The notes under the pieces were generated by a model. It saw nothing but the letters and a program-made list of their open reading frames with translations, did not search any database and had not been told where the DNA came from. The translations under genes and the position numbers were made by a program. DNA of 5,275 bases from an uncultured Alphaproteobacteria bacterium. Its GTDB lineage: Bacteria; Pseudomonadota; Alphaproteobacteria; UBA7985; CAJQQZ01. The stretch is from contig CAJQQJ010000250.1 in assembly GCA_905480445.1 (NCBI GenBank), positions 1 to 5,275 on the forward strand. Direction: 5' to 3'. Shown piece by piece: positions 1 to 5,275 of this stretch (its first letter is position 1; every line of letters begins with the position of its first letter).

Positions 1-215
1 ATAATGCAGAAACAACCAAGCTCTCGACGCCACTCCTAGTAAACTGGGGCAAGAACGGTGCAATCGAAGCGCATTTCGATTGCCTCAAACTTTGGCGACA
101 ACGTGCTACGAACGTTCAGGGCAATTCATTGCCAGGCGGCCATTACCTCGCTGAGGAAGTGCCTGATCCAGTTCTCAATGCTTGGCTACCGTTCTTCGAA
201 GAACACAGCAAATAG
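1..215 (+). CDS. Alpha/beta hydrolase, haloacetate dehalogenase-like (3' part only)
   Basis: This is the C-terminal 70 codons of a gene that enters from the left edge. The reading frame has its first full codon at 3-5 and stops at TAG 213-215. It was found by reading the frame without requiring a start. The fragment shows a beta strand ending in NWGKNG (residues 14-19), the stretch FDCLKLWRQRA (25-35), then LPGGHYLAEEVPD (43-55) and a closing helix ending FFEEHSK. The WG...FD...W R...GH(Y/F)L(A/P)EE pattern is typical of fluoroacetate/haloacetate dehalogenases and close epoxide-hydrolase-like relatives. His47 (codon 141-143) is in the place of the catalytic histidine that activates water in this family. 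The nucleophile aspartate and the cap domain lie outside the window, so real dehalogenase activity is not shown. Its end faces the end of the aminotransferase gene, 3 bp away. Family call is fairly secure; substrate is not. Confidence 0.85.
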   Translation, partial: NAETTKLSTPLLVNWGKNGAIEAHFDCLKLWRQRATNVQGNSLPGGHYLAEEVPDPVLNAWLPFFEEHSK

Positions 216-218
216 CAA

Positions 219-1430
219 TCATCTGTTGGCAATGTGCCTCGGATGCCCGAACTCATCGCGTGAAATCTGAGCCAGGTTAGCAACACCTTGCTTCAATGTT
301 TCATGGGTCGGGTTGGCAAAGCAGATCCTGATCCAATTGCCAGCATCGCTTTCCAAAGACCAACCACGACCGGGATTTACTTCCACGCCGCTTTCAGCAG
401 CAATAGAGGCTAAGCGTGTGGTATCCACCACTTCGGGCAGCTTAACCCAAAGGAAGATACCGCCTGGGGGCCGCTCAAATTCAGCCTCAGTGCCGAAGTT
501 TTCTTCGAGAGCAGCAATCAAGACATCAAGTTTGTTTTCCAAGGTCTTGCGCAAGCTCACTATATGAGTGTCAAAATGCTCCGGGCAAAATTCCGCCAGC
601 AACATTTGCTCGAGCGCGCCTGAACCAGCATCGCCTTTCATCGGCAAAATTTGCGCAATAACCGCCCAGTCCGCGACGATGAAACCCACACGAAGTGCCG
701 GTGCGATGCATTTGGAAAAGGAACCAACATAGACCACAAGACCGCTATCATCGAGGCCGCGCAGTGCTGGCGGCCGCTCTCCGTCCCAGATCAGATCGGC
801 GTAACACTCATCCTCGAAGATTGGTATCTGCTTGCTCTTCGCGATCTCAATGAGGCGCAGCCGCCGCTCTAGAGTCATGATAGTGCCGGTCGGGTTATGG
901 ACCGTTGGGATCGTGTAGATAAACCTAGGCTTGATAGCTTTAGCTTCACAGTCCGCTAGCTTGGCCTCAAGATCATCCATGTTCATGCCGTCTTGATCAA
1001 CAGAGACAGTGATCATGTTGATGGAAAGAGAATTCAGTTTTGTAAAGACGCCGCCGTAGTTTGACTCTTCAACCATGACTGTATCGCCTGCTTCCAGAAA
1101 CAAGCCATTAACCAAATCCAATGCCTGCAAGGAGCCTGATGTCAGAAGAATTTCGTCTGTATTGCAGTTGATACCTGAGTAAGCCTTCAGTTTATCGACT
1201 AAGTATGACCGCAAAGGCAAATACTCCTGGGGGCCGCTTTGAAGAAAATAAGTCGCCAGAGTCGGACCTTCTTTCAGTAAAACTCTATCCATGGCAGCTC
1301 TCAGAGCGTCGACCGGAATAGATCCTTCATCGTTATGTCCACCTACAAAATTGAAGGCCGGCCAACCGATCCACTTCTGCGCAGGGGCAGGTAGGCCAGG
1401 TTTAAAGAGGTCCGAGAAAGAGGCTGTCAT
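219..1430 (-). CDS. PLP-dependent aminotransferase, class I/II (MocR-like domain without DNA-binding part)
   Basis: Complete 403-residue fold-type I aminotransferase, probably a cytoplasmic homodimer that moves an amino group between an amino acid and a 2-oxo acid. Visible landmarks are the LTSGSLQALDL cofactor loop (96-106), HNPTG (178-182), D207 and Y210 in FEDECY (pyridine nitrogen and O3' contacts), SFSK with Lys240 as the Schiff-base lysine, R247 in the ALRVGF segment (phosphate contact), PPGGIFLW (321-328) and R368 in WIRIC for the substrate carboxylate. All key residues are present. The length suits the LysN/2-aminoadipate and MocR-domain group; there is no N-terminal winged helix, so it is an enzyme rather than a MocR regulator. 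The ATG start has AAGGA (minus strand, 1438-1442) 7 nt upstream. It is transcribed away from the liv operon across a shared 192-bp region, which suggests linked control. Substrate is undetermined; 2-aminoadipate, aromatic or branched-chain amino acids are all possible. Confidence 0.93.
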   Translation of the reverse strand: MTASFSDLFKPGLPAPAQKWIGWPAFNFVGGHNDEGSIPVDALRAAMDRVLLKEGPTLATYFLQSGPQEYLPLRSYLVDKLKAYSGINCNTDEILLTSGSLQALDLVNGLFLEAGDTVMVEESNYGGVFTKLNSLSINMITVSVDQDGMNMDDLEAKLADCEAKAIKPRFIYTIPTVHNPTGTIMTLERRLRLIEIAKSKQIPIFEDECYADLIWDGERPPALRGLDDSGLVVYVGSFSKCIAPALRVGFIVADWAVIAQILPMKGDAGSGALEQMLLAEFCPEHFDTHIVSLRKTLENKLDVLIAALEENFGTEAEFERPPGGIFLWVKLPEVVDTTRLASIAAESGVEVNPGRGWSLESDAGNWIRICFANPTHETLKQGVANLAQISRDEFGHPRHIANR

Positions 1431-1455
1431 AAGGATGTCCTTGTTAAATTCGGCC

Positions 1456-1473
1456 CTAAGCTTGCCTTAGCTT
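1456..1473 (-). repeat. Overlapping short inverted repeats in the aminotransferase leader
   Basis: Two overlapping dyads occur here: CTAAG-N5-CTTAG (1456-1470) and AAGCT-N6-AGCTT (1458-1473). If transcription of the minus-strand gene starts after the TATAAT at 1500-1505, these lie in its 5' leader, 13 or more bases upstream of the ribosome binding site. They could form only one weak hairpin at a time. No function can be assigned, and chance is a fair explanation. Confidence 0.35.
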
Positions 1474-1499
1474 GATGCATCTTTCAACGACAATTACTA

Positions 1500-1505
1500 A
1501 TTATA
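1500..1505 (-). promoter_or_regulatory. Candidate -10 box of the aminotransferase gene
   Basis: Read on the minus strand these bases are a perfect TATAAT. A start site about 7 nt downstream would lie near 1493 and give a leader of about 60 nt before the ATG at 1430. No good -35 element sits at 16-18 bp: the best match, TTGACC (minus strand, 1527-1532), is 21 bp away and overlaps the dyad at 1526-1539. A weak -35 with a dyad centred near -40 is the arrangement expected of an activator-dependent promoter, but this is inference. Confidence 0.5.
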
Positions 1506-1525
1506 TCGTTCCACACTTTCCCATC

Positions 1526-1539
1526 GGGTCAATCAACCC
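1526..1539. promoter_or_regulatory. Operator-like dyad 1, GGGT-N6-ACCC
   Basis: The plus strand reads GGGTCAATCAACCC: four-base perfect arms around a six-base spacer. It lies 21 bp upstream (in the minus-strand sense) of the TATAAT at 1500-1505, with its centre about 40 bp upstream of the predicted start of the aminotransferase transcript. The same arm and spacer geometry recurs at 1574-1587, which makes chance less likely for the pair than for either one. The regulator is not identified. Confidence 0.5.
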
Positions 1540-1572
1540 ATATCACCATGGACTCTTGAAATTAATCTGGAT

Positions 1573-1588
1573 AGGGTTGTCACACCCT
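1573..1588. promoter_or_regulatory. Operator-like dyad 2, AGGGT-N6-ACCCT
   Basis: The plus strand reads AGGGTTGTCACACCCT: five-base perfect arms around a six-base spacer, including the same GGGT-N6-ACCC core as dyad 1. It ends 21 bases before the livH ribosome binding site and 34 bases before its TTG start. Bound protein here would sit over the probable promoter or first transcribed bases of the liv operon, which fits repression better than activation. It also contains TTGTCA (1577-1582), a near match to a -35 box, but no fitting -10 box follows in time to leave a leader before the ribosome binding site. Confidence 0.5.
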
Positions 1589-1609
1589 TAAACAATTAAA
1601 AAACTTATC

Positions 1610-1615
1610 GGGGAG
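1610..1615 (+). promoter_or_regulatory. Ribosome binding site that decides the livH TTG start
   Basis: GGGGAG, 7 nt before the TTG at 1623-1625. No ATG or GTG offers a better placed start, and translation from the TTG gives the usual LivH N-terminus (a short hydrophilic start, then LLASGLANG and the first membrane helix). A TTG start with a strong site is common in proteobacteria and may lower expression a little. Confidence 0.8.
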
Positions 1616-1622
1616 TAAGGGT

Positions 1623-2498
1623 TTGGATTTCATTCAACTTCTGGCCAGCGGCTTGGCCAATGGTTGCGTCTACGGCTTGATCGCACTCGGCTTTGTCTTG
1701 ATTTACAAAGCAACCGAGGCCGTGAACTTCGCACAAGGCGACTTCATGATGCTTGGTGCTTTTATCTGCGTAGGTTTCGCCAACGAAGATTTCTTGGGCT
1801 GGTCCTTCTGGACAGCGGTGCCTTTGTCTATCTTTTTCATGTCGGTCTTTGGTTACCTCTTTAATTGGGGTGTTCTACGCCACATGTTTGGCCGATCCCA
1901 AACTGCCATCGTTATCCTGACGATTGCTCTTGGTTTCATCCTCCGCTTCGCCGCTGGTACAATTTGGAGCCACGAGCCTGTTTCTTTGGAAACACCCTAT
2001 GCAGGAAAAGATGTGAGTTTCGGAGGCGTTGTTCTCGGGATCGATGAAATTTTGGGCGTCATTGTAACGATAATTCTGACCATCTCGCTGTTCATCTTTT
2101 TTTCTAAAACTAAACTCGGTCTTGCTATGCAAGCGGCTTCCCAGAATCAGCTCGCCGCCTACTACATGGGTATTCCAGTTAAACGCATTCAAAGCATGGT
2201 TTGGGGTTTGTCAGGTGCAGTTGCGGCTGTGGCTGGAATCCTTTTTGCATCAAAAGGCGCGATTGATCCTTCGGCAGGACTGTTAGGCATCAAGGCTTTC
2301 GCCGCCGCAGCCATTGGCGGATTTGGATCACTACCAGGCGCGCTACTCGGCGGTTTGATCATTGGTATCGTTGAGCCTCTTTCCTCTAGATACGCGCCCC
2401 CTGGGGTCTCACAGATAGCGCCCTATGCGATCCTACTCGTCGTGCTTATTTTTCGCCCAGGTGGTATTTTCTCTCAAACCCAAAAGAAGAAGGTCTAA
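1623..2498 (+). CDS. livH: Branched-chain amino acid type ABC transporter, permease LivH
   Basis: Inner-membrane permease, 291 residues, the usual LivH length. It pairs with LivM to form the channel of a HAAT-family importer. The sequence shows about eight hydrophobic stretches (roughly 9-29, 37-52, 62-82, 93-112, 138-160, 190-210, 222-249, 264-278). Family landmarks are NFAQGDFMMLGAF (35-47), the cytoplasmic coupling loop from TKLGLAMQAAS through MGIPVKRI (163-189), AAAAIGGFGSLPGALLGG (227-244) and the closing LIFRPGGIF (275-283). The start is TTG, supported by GGGGAG 7 nt upstream. It is the first gene of the operon, and the livM start follows 3 bp after its stop. No periplasmic binding protein precedes it, unlike livJ/livK arrangements in enterobacteria. 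HAAT permeases of this kind carry branched-chain amino acids but also amides, urea and aromatic or organic acids, so the transported compound is open. Confidence 0.95.
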   Translation: MDFIQLLASGLANGCVYGLIALGFVLIYKATEAVNFAQGDFMMLGAFICVGFANEDFLGWSFWTAVPLSIFFMSVFGYLFNWGVLRHMFGRSQTAIVILTIALGFILRFAAGTIWSHEPVSLETPYAGKDVSFGGVVLGIDEILGVIVTIILTISLFIFFSKTKLGLAMQAASQNQLAAYYMGIPVKRIQSMVWGLSGAVAAVAGILFASKGAIDPSAGLLGIKAFAAAAIGGFGSLPGALLGGLIIGIVEPLSSRYAPPGVSQIAPYAILLVVLIFRPGGIFSQTQKKKV

Positions 2499-2501
2499 GC
2501 C

Positions 2502-3608
2502 ATGCGTTTTGTTTTTAAGACCTCTTACGACGCAGACATCAACTGGTTTAAGCACAAAACCCAAGCCTTTTGGTACTTTGTGCTGTTCGCTCTGATGCTG
2601 GCGCTCCCACTTTATTTCTATTTCTTAAGTGACGCCTATCTGCTCGGCGAAATTACGTCCGTCATGATTTTCGCCATTGCCGCTATGGGGTTGATGCTTT
2701 TGACCGGGCATACAGGCTTGCCAAGTTTGGGGCACGCAACCTTTATGGCAATGGGCTGCTATTTGAACGTTATCTACCTCAACCTTGGTGTTCCTTGGTT
2801 GTTGTCCTTTGTGCTCGCGGGCGCGACAGCTGGCGCTGTTGGAACACTGATAGCCTTGCCAGTTTTGCGGCTCCACGGTGTTTACTTGGCGCTCGCCACT
2901 CTTGCTATGTCGATTTTAACAGGTGACTTCATTGTCATATTGGAACCCTGGACTGGCGGTATTTCGGGTCTGGCTGTTCCGGACATCTCTATTTTTGGAT
3001 GGGAGGTCAACAAGTACGCCAATCCTTATCGCTTCTATTACGTAGTGCTGATTATCGCCATTGTGATAATTATGGCTTATCGCAATGTTTTGCGAACTCC
3101 CTTGGGTCGGTCCTTTACGGCGGTGAGAGATTCCGAAATTTCCGCGCAAGCTATGGGTATTAACCTAACCGTTACCAAGTCATCTTCCTTTTTCTTGTCC
3201 GCTACAACAGCTGGATTGGCAGGCGCCTTGTTTGGCCACTCCGCAGGTTACGTCACCAACGAGACTTTCGATGTGGTTATGTCAATCACCCTGCTCATGA
3301 TGATTGTGATTGGTGGACTAGGCTTTATACACGGCGCTTTCTTTGGTGCTGTTGTCTTTGGCATCATTCCGGTTGCTATCGCTAACGGTCGCTCTCTGCT
3401 CTCAACGTCGTTTGACATCAACATAAACATACCCGGCCTTGAGAACGGCATGTTTGCCGTTATCTTGATCGCATTCATTCTCTTCGAGCCGATGGGGCTT
3501 TATGGGCGTTGGTTGAAGATCAGAACTTACTTCGAGCTCTTTCCCTTCTACCGAAAAGACATGTTCCGCAGGCAAAAGGCCTATCTGAAGACGGAGCGCG
3601 TGCAATGA
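2502..3608 (+). CDS. livM: Branched-chain amino acid type ABC transporter, permease LivM
   Basis: Second inner-membrane permease, 368 residues, partner of LivH. After a hydrophilic N-terminus of about 22 residues (RFVFKTSYDADINWFKH) come about nine or ten hydrophobic stretches between 23 and 335. Family landmarks are GHTGLPSLGHATFMAMG (69-85), LRLHGVYLALATLA (122-135), and the coupling loop LGRSFTAVRDSEISAQAMGI (201-220), followed by IGGLGFIHGAFFGA (270-283) and LFEPMGLYGRW (327-337). A basic cytoplasmic tail (338-368) rich in R, K and aromatic residues follows the last helix; related LivM proteins also carry such tails. The ATG has GAAGAAGG (2486-2493) 8 nt upstream, inside the end of livH. 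Its TGA stop overlaps the livG start in ATGA, which points to translational coupling. Two permeases plus two ATPases is the expected heteromeric set. Confidence 0.95.
   Translation: MRFVFKTSYDADINWFKHKTQAFWYFVLFALMLALPLYFYFLSDAYLLGEITSVMIFAIAAMGLMLLTGHTGLPSLGHATFMAMGCYLNVIYLNLGVPWLLSFVLAGATAGAVGTLIALPVLRLHGVYLALATLAMSILTGDFIVILEPWTGGISGLAVPDISIFGWEVNKYANPYRFYYVVLIIAIVIIMAYRNVLRTPLGRSFTAVRDSEISAQAMGINLTVTKSSSFFLSATTAGLAGALFGHSAGYVTNETFDVVMSITLLMMIVIGGLGFIHGAFFGAVVFGIIPVAIANGRSLLSTSFDININIPGLENGMFAVILIAFILFEPMGLYGRWLKIRTYFELFPFYRKDMFRRQKAYLKTERVQ
3593..3596 (+). promoter_or_regulatory. Ribosome binding site that decides the livG start
   Basis: GGAG, 8 nt before the ATG at 3605, inside the 3' end of livM. 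It supports the short form of LivG. The same frame is open back to an ATG at 3509, but that would add 32 residues with no ABC-protein character and a 100-bp overlap with livM. Confidence 0.75.
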
Positions 3609-4381
3609 GTCTGCTTTCACTAGACCAGGTAACGCTGCGGTTTGGCGGCGTTGTTGCTGTTAACAACGTCTCGCTGTCAGTCAATGAAGGCGAAGTTTTC
3701 GGGTTGGTGGGTCCCAATGGCGCTGGCAAATCCACTGTCTTCAATCTGATCTCTCGATTTTACGATCCTGCTGAGGGATCTATTTCTTTCGATGGCAAAA
3801 ACATACTGAAGCTCGGTAGCGATAAGGTTCCCTCTCTCGGTGTGGCGCGAACTTTTCAAAATATTGAGCTGTTCGAGCATGCAACAGTATTACAAAATCT
3901 GTTGGTTGGTCGTCACCGCCATCGGAAAACCAATATGTTGTCGGAAATTTTCTTCACGCCTGCGGCCCGCAAAGAAGAGCGTCGCCACCGTGAAGCGGTT
4001 GAAGAAGTCATCGACTTCTTAGATCTTCAGCCTTATCGTGACAAGATGATTGCTGGCTTGCCCTACGGTGTTCGCAAAGTTGTGGAGCTGGGGCGTGCGC
4101 TCGCCAGTGAGCCCAAGTTGCTGCTCCTCGATGAGCCTGCATCCGGTTTGTCAGTCGAAGAAACCCAAGACATGGCTTACTGGATCGAAGACATTCAAAA
4201 GCAAATGGGCATCACTGTCCTGATGGTCGAGCACGATATGGGTCTGGTTTCCTCTGTTTGTAACCGTGTGTTGGCACTGAACGACGGTAAGGAGCTCACG
4301 ACTGGCACACCCGCCGAAGTCCAATCCCACCCAGCTGTCGTTGAGGCCTATCTTGGCACCGACGGCATCAGCAAGACTTAG
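3605..4381 (+). CDS. livG: Branched-chain amino acid type ABC transporter, ATP-binding protein LivG
   Basis: Cytoplasmic ATPase subunit, 258 residues from the chosen ATG. Motifs in order: aromatic A-loop region LRFGG (11-15), Walker A GPNGAGKST (36-44), Q-loop TFQN with Gln85, signature region LPYGVRK (152-158), Walker B LLLLDEP (172-178) with catalytic Glu177, D-loop region SGLS (180-183) and H-loop His210 in VEHD. The long insert between Q-loop and signature (about 100-150) and the C-terminal GTPAEVQ...VVEAYLG segment mark it as LivG rather than another ABC ATPase. The signature is not LSGGQ: Ser, Gly and Gln are replaced by Pro, Tyr and Val. LivG proteins commonly diverge here, so this is a family trait rather than decay. 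Start choice rests on GGAG 8 nt upstream, the 4-bp ATGA overlap with livM and alignment of the N-terminus to the family. Confidence 0.94.
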   Translation: MSLLSLDQVTLRFGGVVAVNNVSLSVNEGEVFGLVGPNGAGKSTVFNLISRFYDPAEGSISFDGKNILKLGSDKVPSLGVARTFQNIELFEHATVLQNLLVGRHRHRKTNMLSEIFFTPAARKEERRHREAVEEVIDFLDLQPYRDKMIAGLPYGVRKVVELGRALASEPKLLLLDEPASGLSVEETQDMAYWIEDIQKQMGITVLMVEHDMGLVSSVCNRVLALNDGKELTTGTPAEVQSHPAVVEAYLGTDGISKT

Positions 4382-4390
4382 GGTGATAGC

Positions 4391-5188
4391 ATGAGCAATC
4401 AGAGTAAAAACAAAACTGAAGTCATTCTTAAGATCGACAATCTTGAAAGCTACTACGGTCCAATTGTCGCCATCCGTGGTGTTAGTCTTGAGGTTCGCGA
4501 AGGCCAGATAGTGACCGTGCTTGGTGCTAATGGCGCCGGAAAAACAACTCTCTTGAAAACCATCTCAGGCGTGATGGATCCGGAGAAGGGCACAATATCC
4601 TTTCTTGGAAATCAGATTCAAGGGCAGGAACCTGACCGCGTTGTTCGCAGTGGTATTGTTCATGTTCCAGAAGGCAGAGAAATTTTTCCTATTTTGTCCG
4701 TTGCTGAAAACATTGAACTCGGCGCTTACACTAAAAGCGACAAAGCCAGCATCGCTGCTGACCTCGAGATGGTCTACTCATATTTTCCGATTTTGAAGGA
4801 GCGCCGAAGTCAAGCTGCTGGAACGCTGTCTGGTGGTCAACAACAGATGTTGGCCATTGGTCGAGGGTTGATGTCCCGTCCCAAATTGATGCTGCTTGAT
4901 GAGCCAAGCCTGGGCTTGTCGCCGCTGCTGACACAGGAGATCTTCGAGATCATTCGGCGTCTCAATCAAGAACAGAAAGTAACAATGATGCTGGTCGAAC
5001 AAAATGCTAAGGTCGCGCTCAACGCCGCTGACTACGGCTATGTTATGGAGCTTGGCAGAATTGTGATGGAAGACGAAGCTGAAACCTTGAACAATTCAAA
5101 AGATGTCCAAGAATTTTACCTTGGTGTCAACCAAGAGGAAAATCAACGCGGGCAGAAGCGCTGGAAACAGCGCAAGACCTGGCGCTAA
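4391..5188 (+). CDS. livF: Branched-chain amino acid type ABC transporter, ATP-binding protein LivF
   Basis: Second cytoplasmic ATPase, 265 residues, partner of LivG. Motifs: A-loop tyrosines in SYYGP (20-24), Walker A GANGAGKTT (45-53), VPEGREIFP (92-100) where Glu94 stands at the usual Q-loop glutamine, intact signature LSGGQQQ (146-152), Walker B LMLLDEP (166-172) with Glu171, D-loop region LGLS, and VEQN with Gln204 at the usual H-loop histidine. The Glu and Gln replacements are typical of LivF. It is longer than a standard LivF of about 235 residues: there is a hydrophilic N-terminus of about 10 residues and a basic C-terminal tail (247-265) ending KRWKQRKTWR. Similar basic, tryptophan-bearing tails are, from memory, seen in some proteobacterial LivF proteins. 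AGGG (4380-4383) overlapping the livG stop lies 7 nt before the ATG, a modest ribosome binding site; the gap to livG is 9 bp. Confidence 0.95.
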   Translation: MSNQSKNKTEVILKIDNLESYYGPIVAIRGVSLEVREGQIVTVLGANGAGKTTLLKTISGVMDPEKGTISFLGNQIQGQEPDRVVRSGIVHVPEGREIFPILSVAENIELGAYTKSDKASIAADLEMVYSYFPILKERRSQAAGTLSGGQQQMLAIGRGLMSRPKLMLLDEPSLGLSPLLTQEIFEIIRRLNQEQKVTMMLVEQNAKVALNAADYGYVMELGRIVMEDEAETLNNSKDVQEFYLGVNQEENQRGQKRWKQRKTWR

Positions 5189-5194
5189 AGGGAG
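5187..5194 (+). promoter_or_regulatory. Ribosome binding site of the gene starting at 5204
   Basis: AAAGGGAG begins in the livF stop codon and ends 9 nt before the ATG at 5204. It is a strong match to the Shine-Dalgarno sequence and is the main support for treating the short open frame at the right edge as a real gene of the same operon. Confidence 0.7.
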
Positions 5195-5203
5195 AGTTGA
5201 GCC

Positions 5204-5275
5204 ATGAACCAACTGTCTAACATTGCTGATCAATTGCCGGAGCAGAAGTTCCATAACGGTATCACATTCAATGTA
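5204..5275 (+). CDS. Start of an unidentified operon gene (5' part only)
   Basis: An ATG 15 bp after the livF stop, preceded by the strong site AAAGGGAG, opens a frame of 24 codons that runs to the window edge without a stop. The residues begin MNQLSNIADQLPEQKFHNG. There is no basic N-region and no hydrophobic core, so it does not look like a secreted substrate-binding protein and is probably cytoplasmic. Same strand and close spacing place it in the liv operon. In related operons genes here often code for an acyl-CoA or aryl-CoA ligase, an amidase or another catabolic enzyme, but 24 residues are too few to choose and I do not recognise the sequence. Confidence 0.65.
   Translation, partial: MNQLSNIADQLPEQKFHNGITFNV

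Noticed and set aside
228..238. GGCA-ATG-TGCC hairpin as a terminator between the convergent genes
   Set aside because: A 4-bp stem without a T-run, inside the aminotransferase coding region; too weak to call.
58..270. Open frame of 70 residues on the plus strand
   Set aside because: It is out of frame with the hydrolase 3' end, which has clear family motifs over the same bases, and it runs past that gene into the convergent aminotransferase. The translation has no family character.
219..1430. A MocR-type transcription regulator instead of an aminotransferase
   Set aside because: The protein starts directly with the aminotransferase domain; at 403 residues there is no room for a winged-helix domain.
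1458..1463. AAGCTT palindrome as a functional site
   Set aside because: A six-base palindrome is expected by chance and has no further support.
1556..1561. TTGAAA as a -35 box for the liv operon
   Set aside because: The bases 16-18 bp downstream (GTCACA region) bear no resemblance to a -10 box. The liv promoter remains unassigned.
1875..2192. 105-residue minus-strand open frame inside livH
   Set aside because: Antisense shadow of a well supported membrane protein gene; composition is irregular and no ribosome binding site or family motif is seen.
3509..3604. Upstream extension of livG to an ATG at 3509
   Set aside because: It adds 32 residues without ABC-protein features and overlaps livM by 100 bp; the ATG at 3605 has a good ribosome binding site and the usual LivG N-terminus.

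Overview
The window reads as an ordinary piece of a proteobacterial chromosome, most likely alphaproteobacterial. The evidence for this is moderate GC by eye (around one half), tightly packed genes with Shine-Dalgarno starts, and protein sequences that resemble alphaproteobacterial LivHMGF sets. The genus cannot be fixed from the sequence alone. It is centred on a branched-chain amino acid type (HAAT family) ABC importer.

Layout. Positions 1-215 (+) are the 3' end of an alpha/beta hydrolase resembling haloacetate/fluoroacetate dehalogenases. It has no start codon in the window and so is easy to miss. It converges on a complete fold-type I PLP aminotransferase (219-1430, minus), with only 3 bp between the two stop codons. 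Positions 1431-1622 are a divergent intergenic region of 192 bp. It holds a perfect TATAAT for the minus gene and two copies of the dyad GGGT-N6-ACCC. Positions 1623-5188 (+) are livH, livM, livG and livF, in one operon with gaps of 3 bp, a 4-bp overlap and 9 bp. Positions 5204-5275 (+) are the first 24 codons of a further operon gene whose product I cannot name.

Working model. LivH and LivM form the inner-membrane channel, and LivG and LivF form the cytoplasmic ATPase pair. A periplasmic substrate-binding protein is required but is not in this window, and the visible start of the next gene does not look like a secreted protein. The divergent aminotransferase could process the imported amino acid or a related compound. 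The paired dyads suggest that one regulator may control both directions. The substrate cannot be read from these genes: HAAT transporters also carry urea, amides, aromatic acids and other organic acids.

I found no insertion sequence, CRISPR array, tRNA/rRNA gene, broken gene or convincing new system. The most useful observations are the twin operator-like sites, the hidden hydrolase fragment, and the asymmetric ATPase sites of the LivG/LivF pair.
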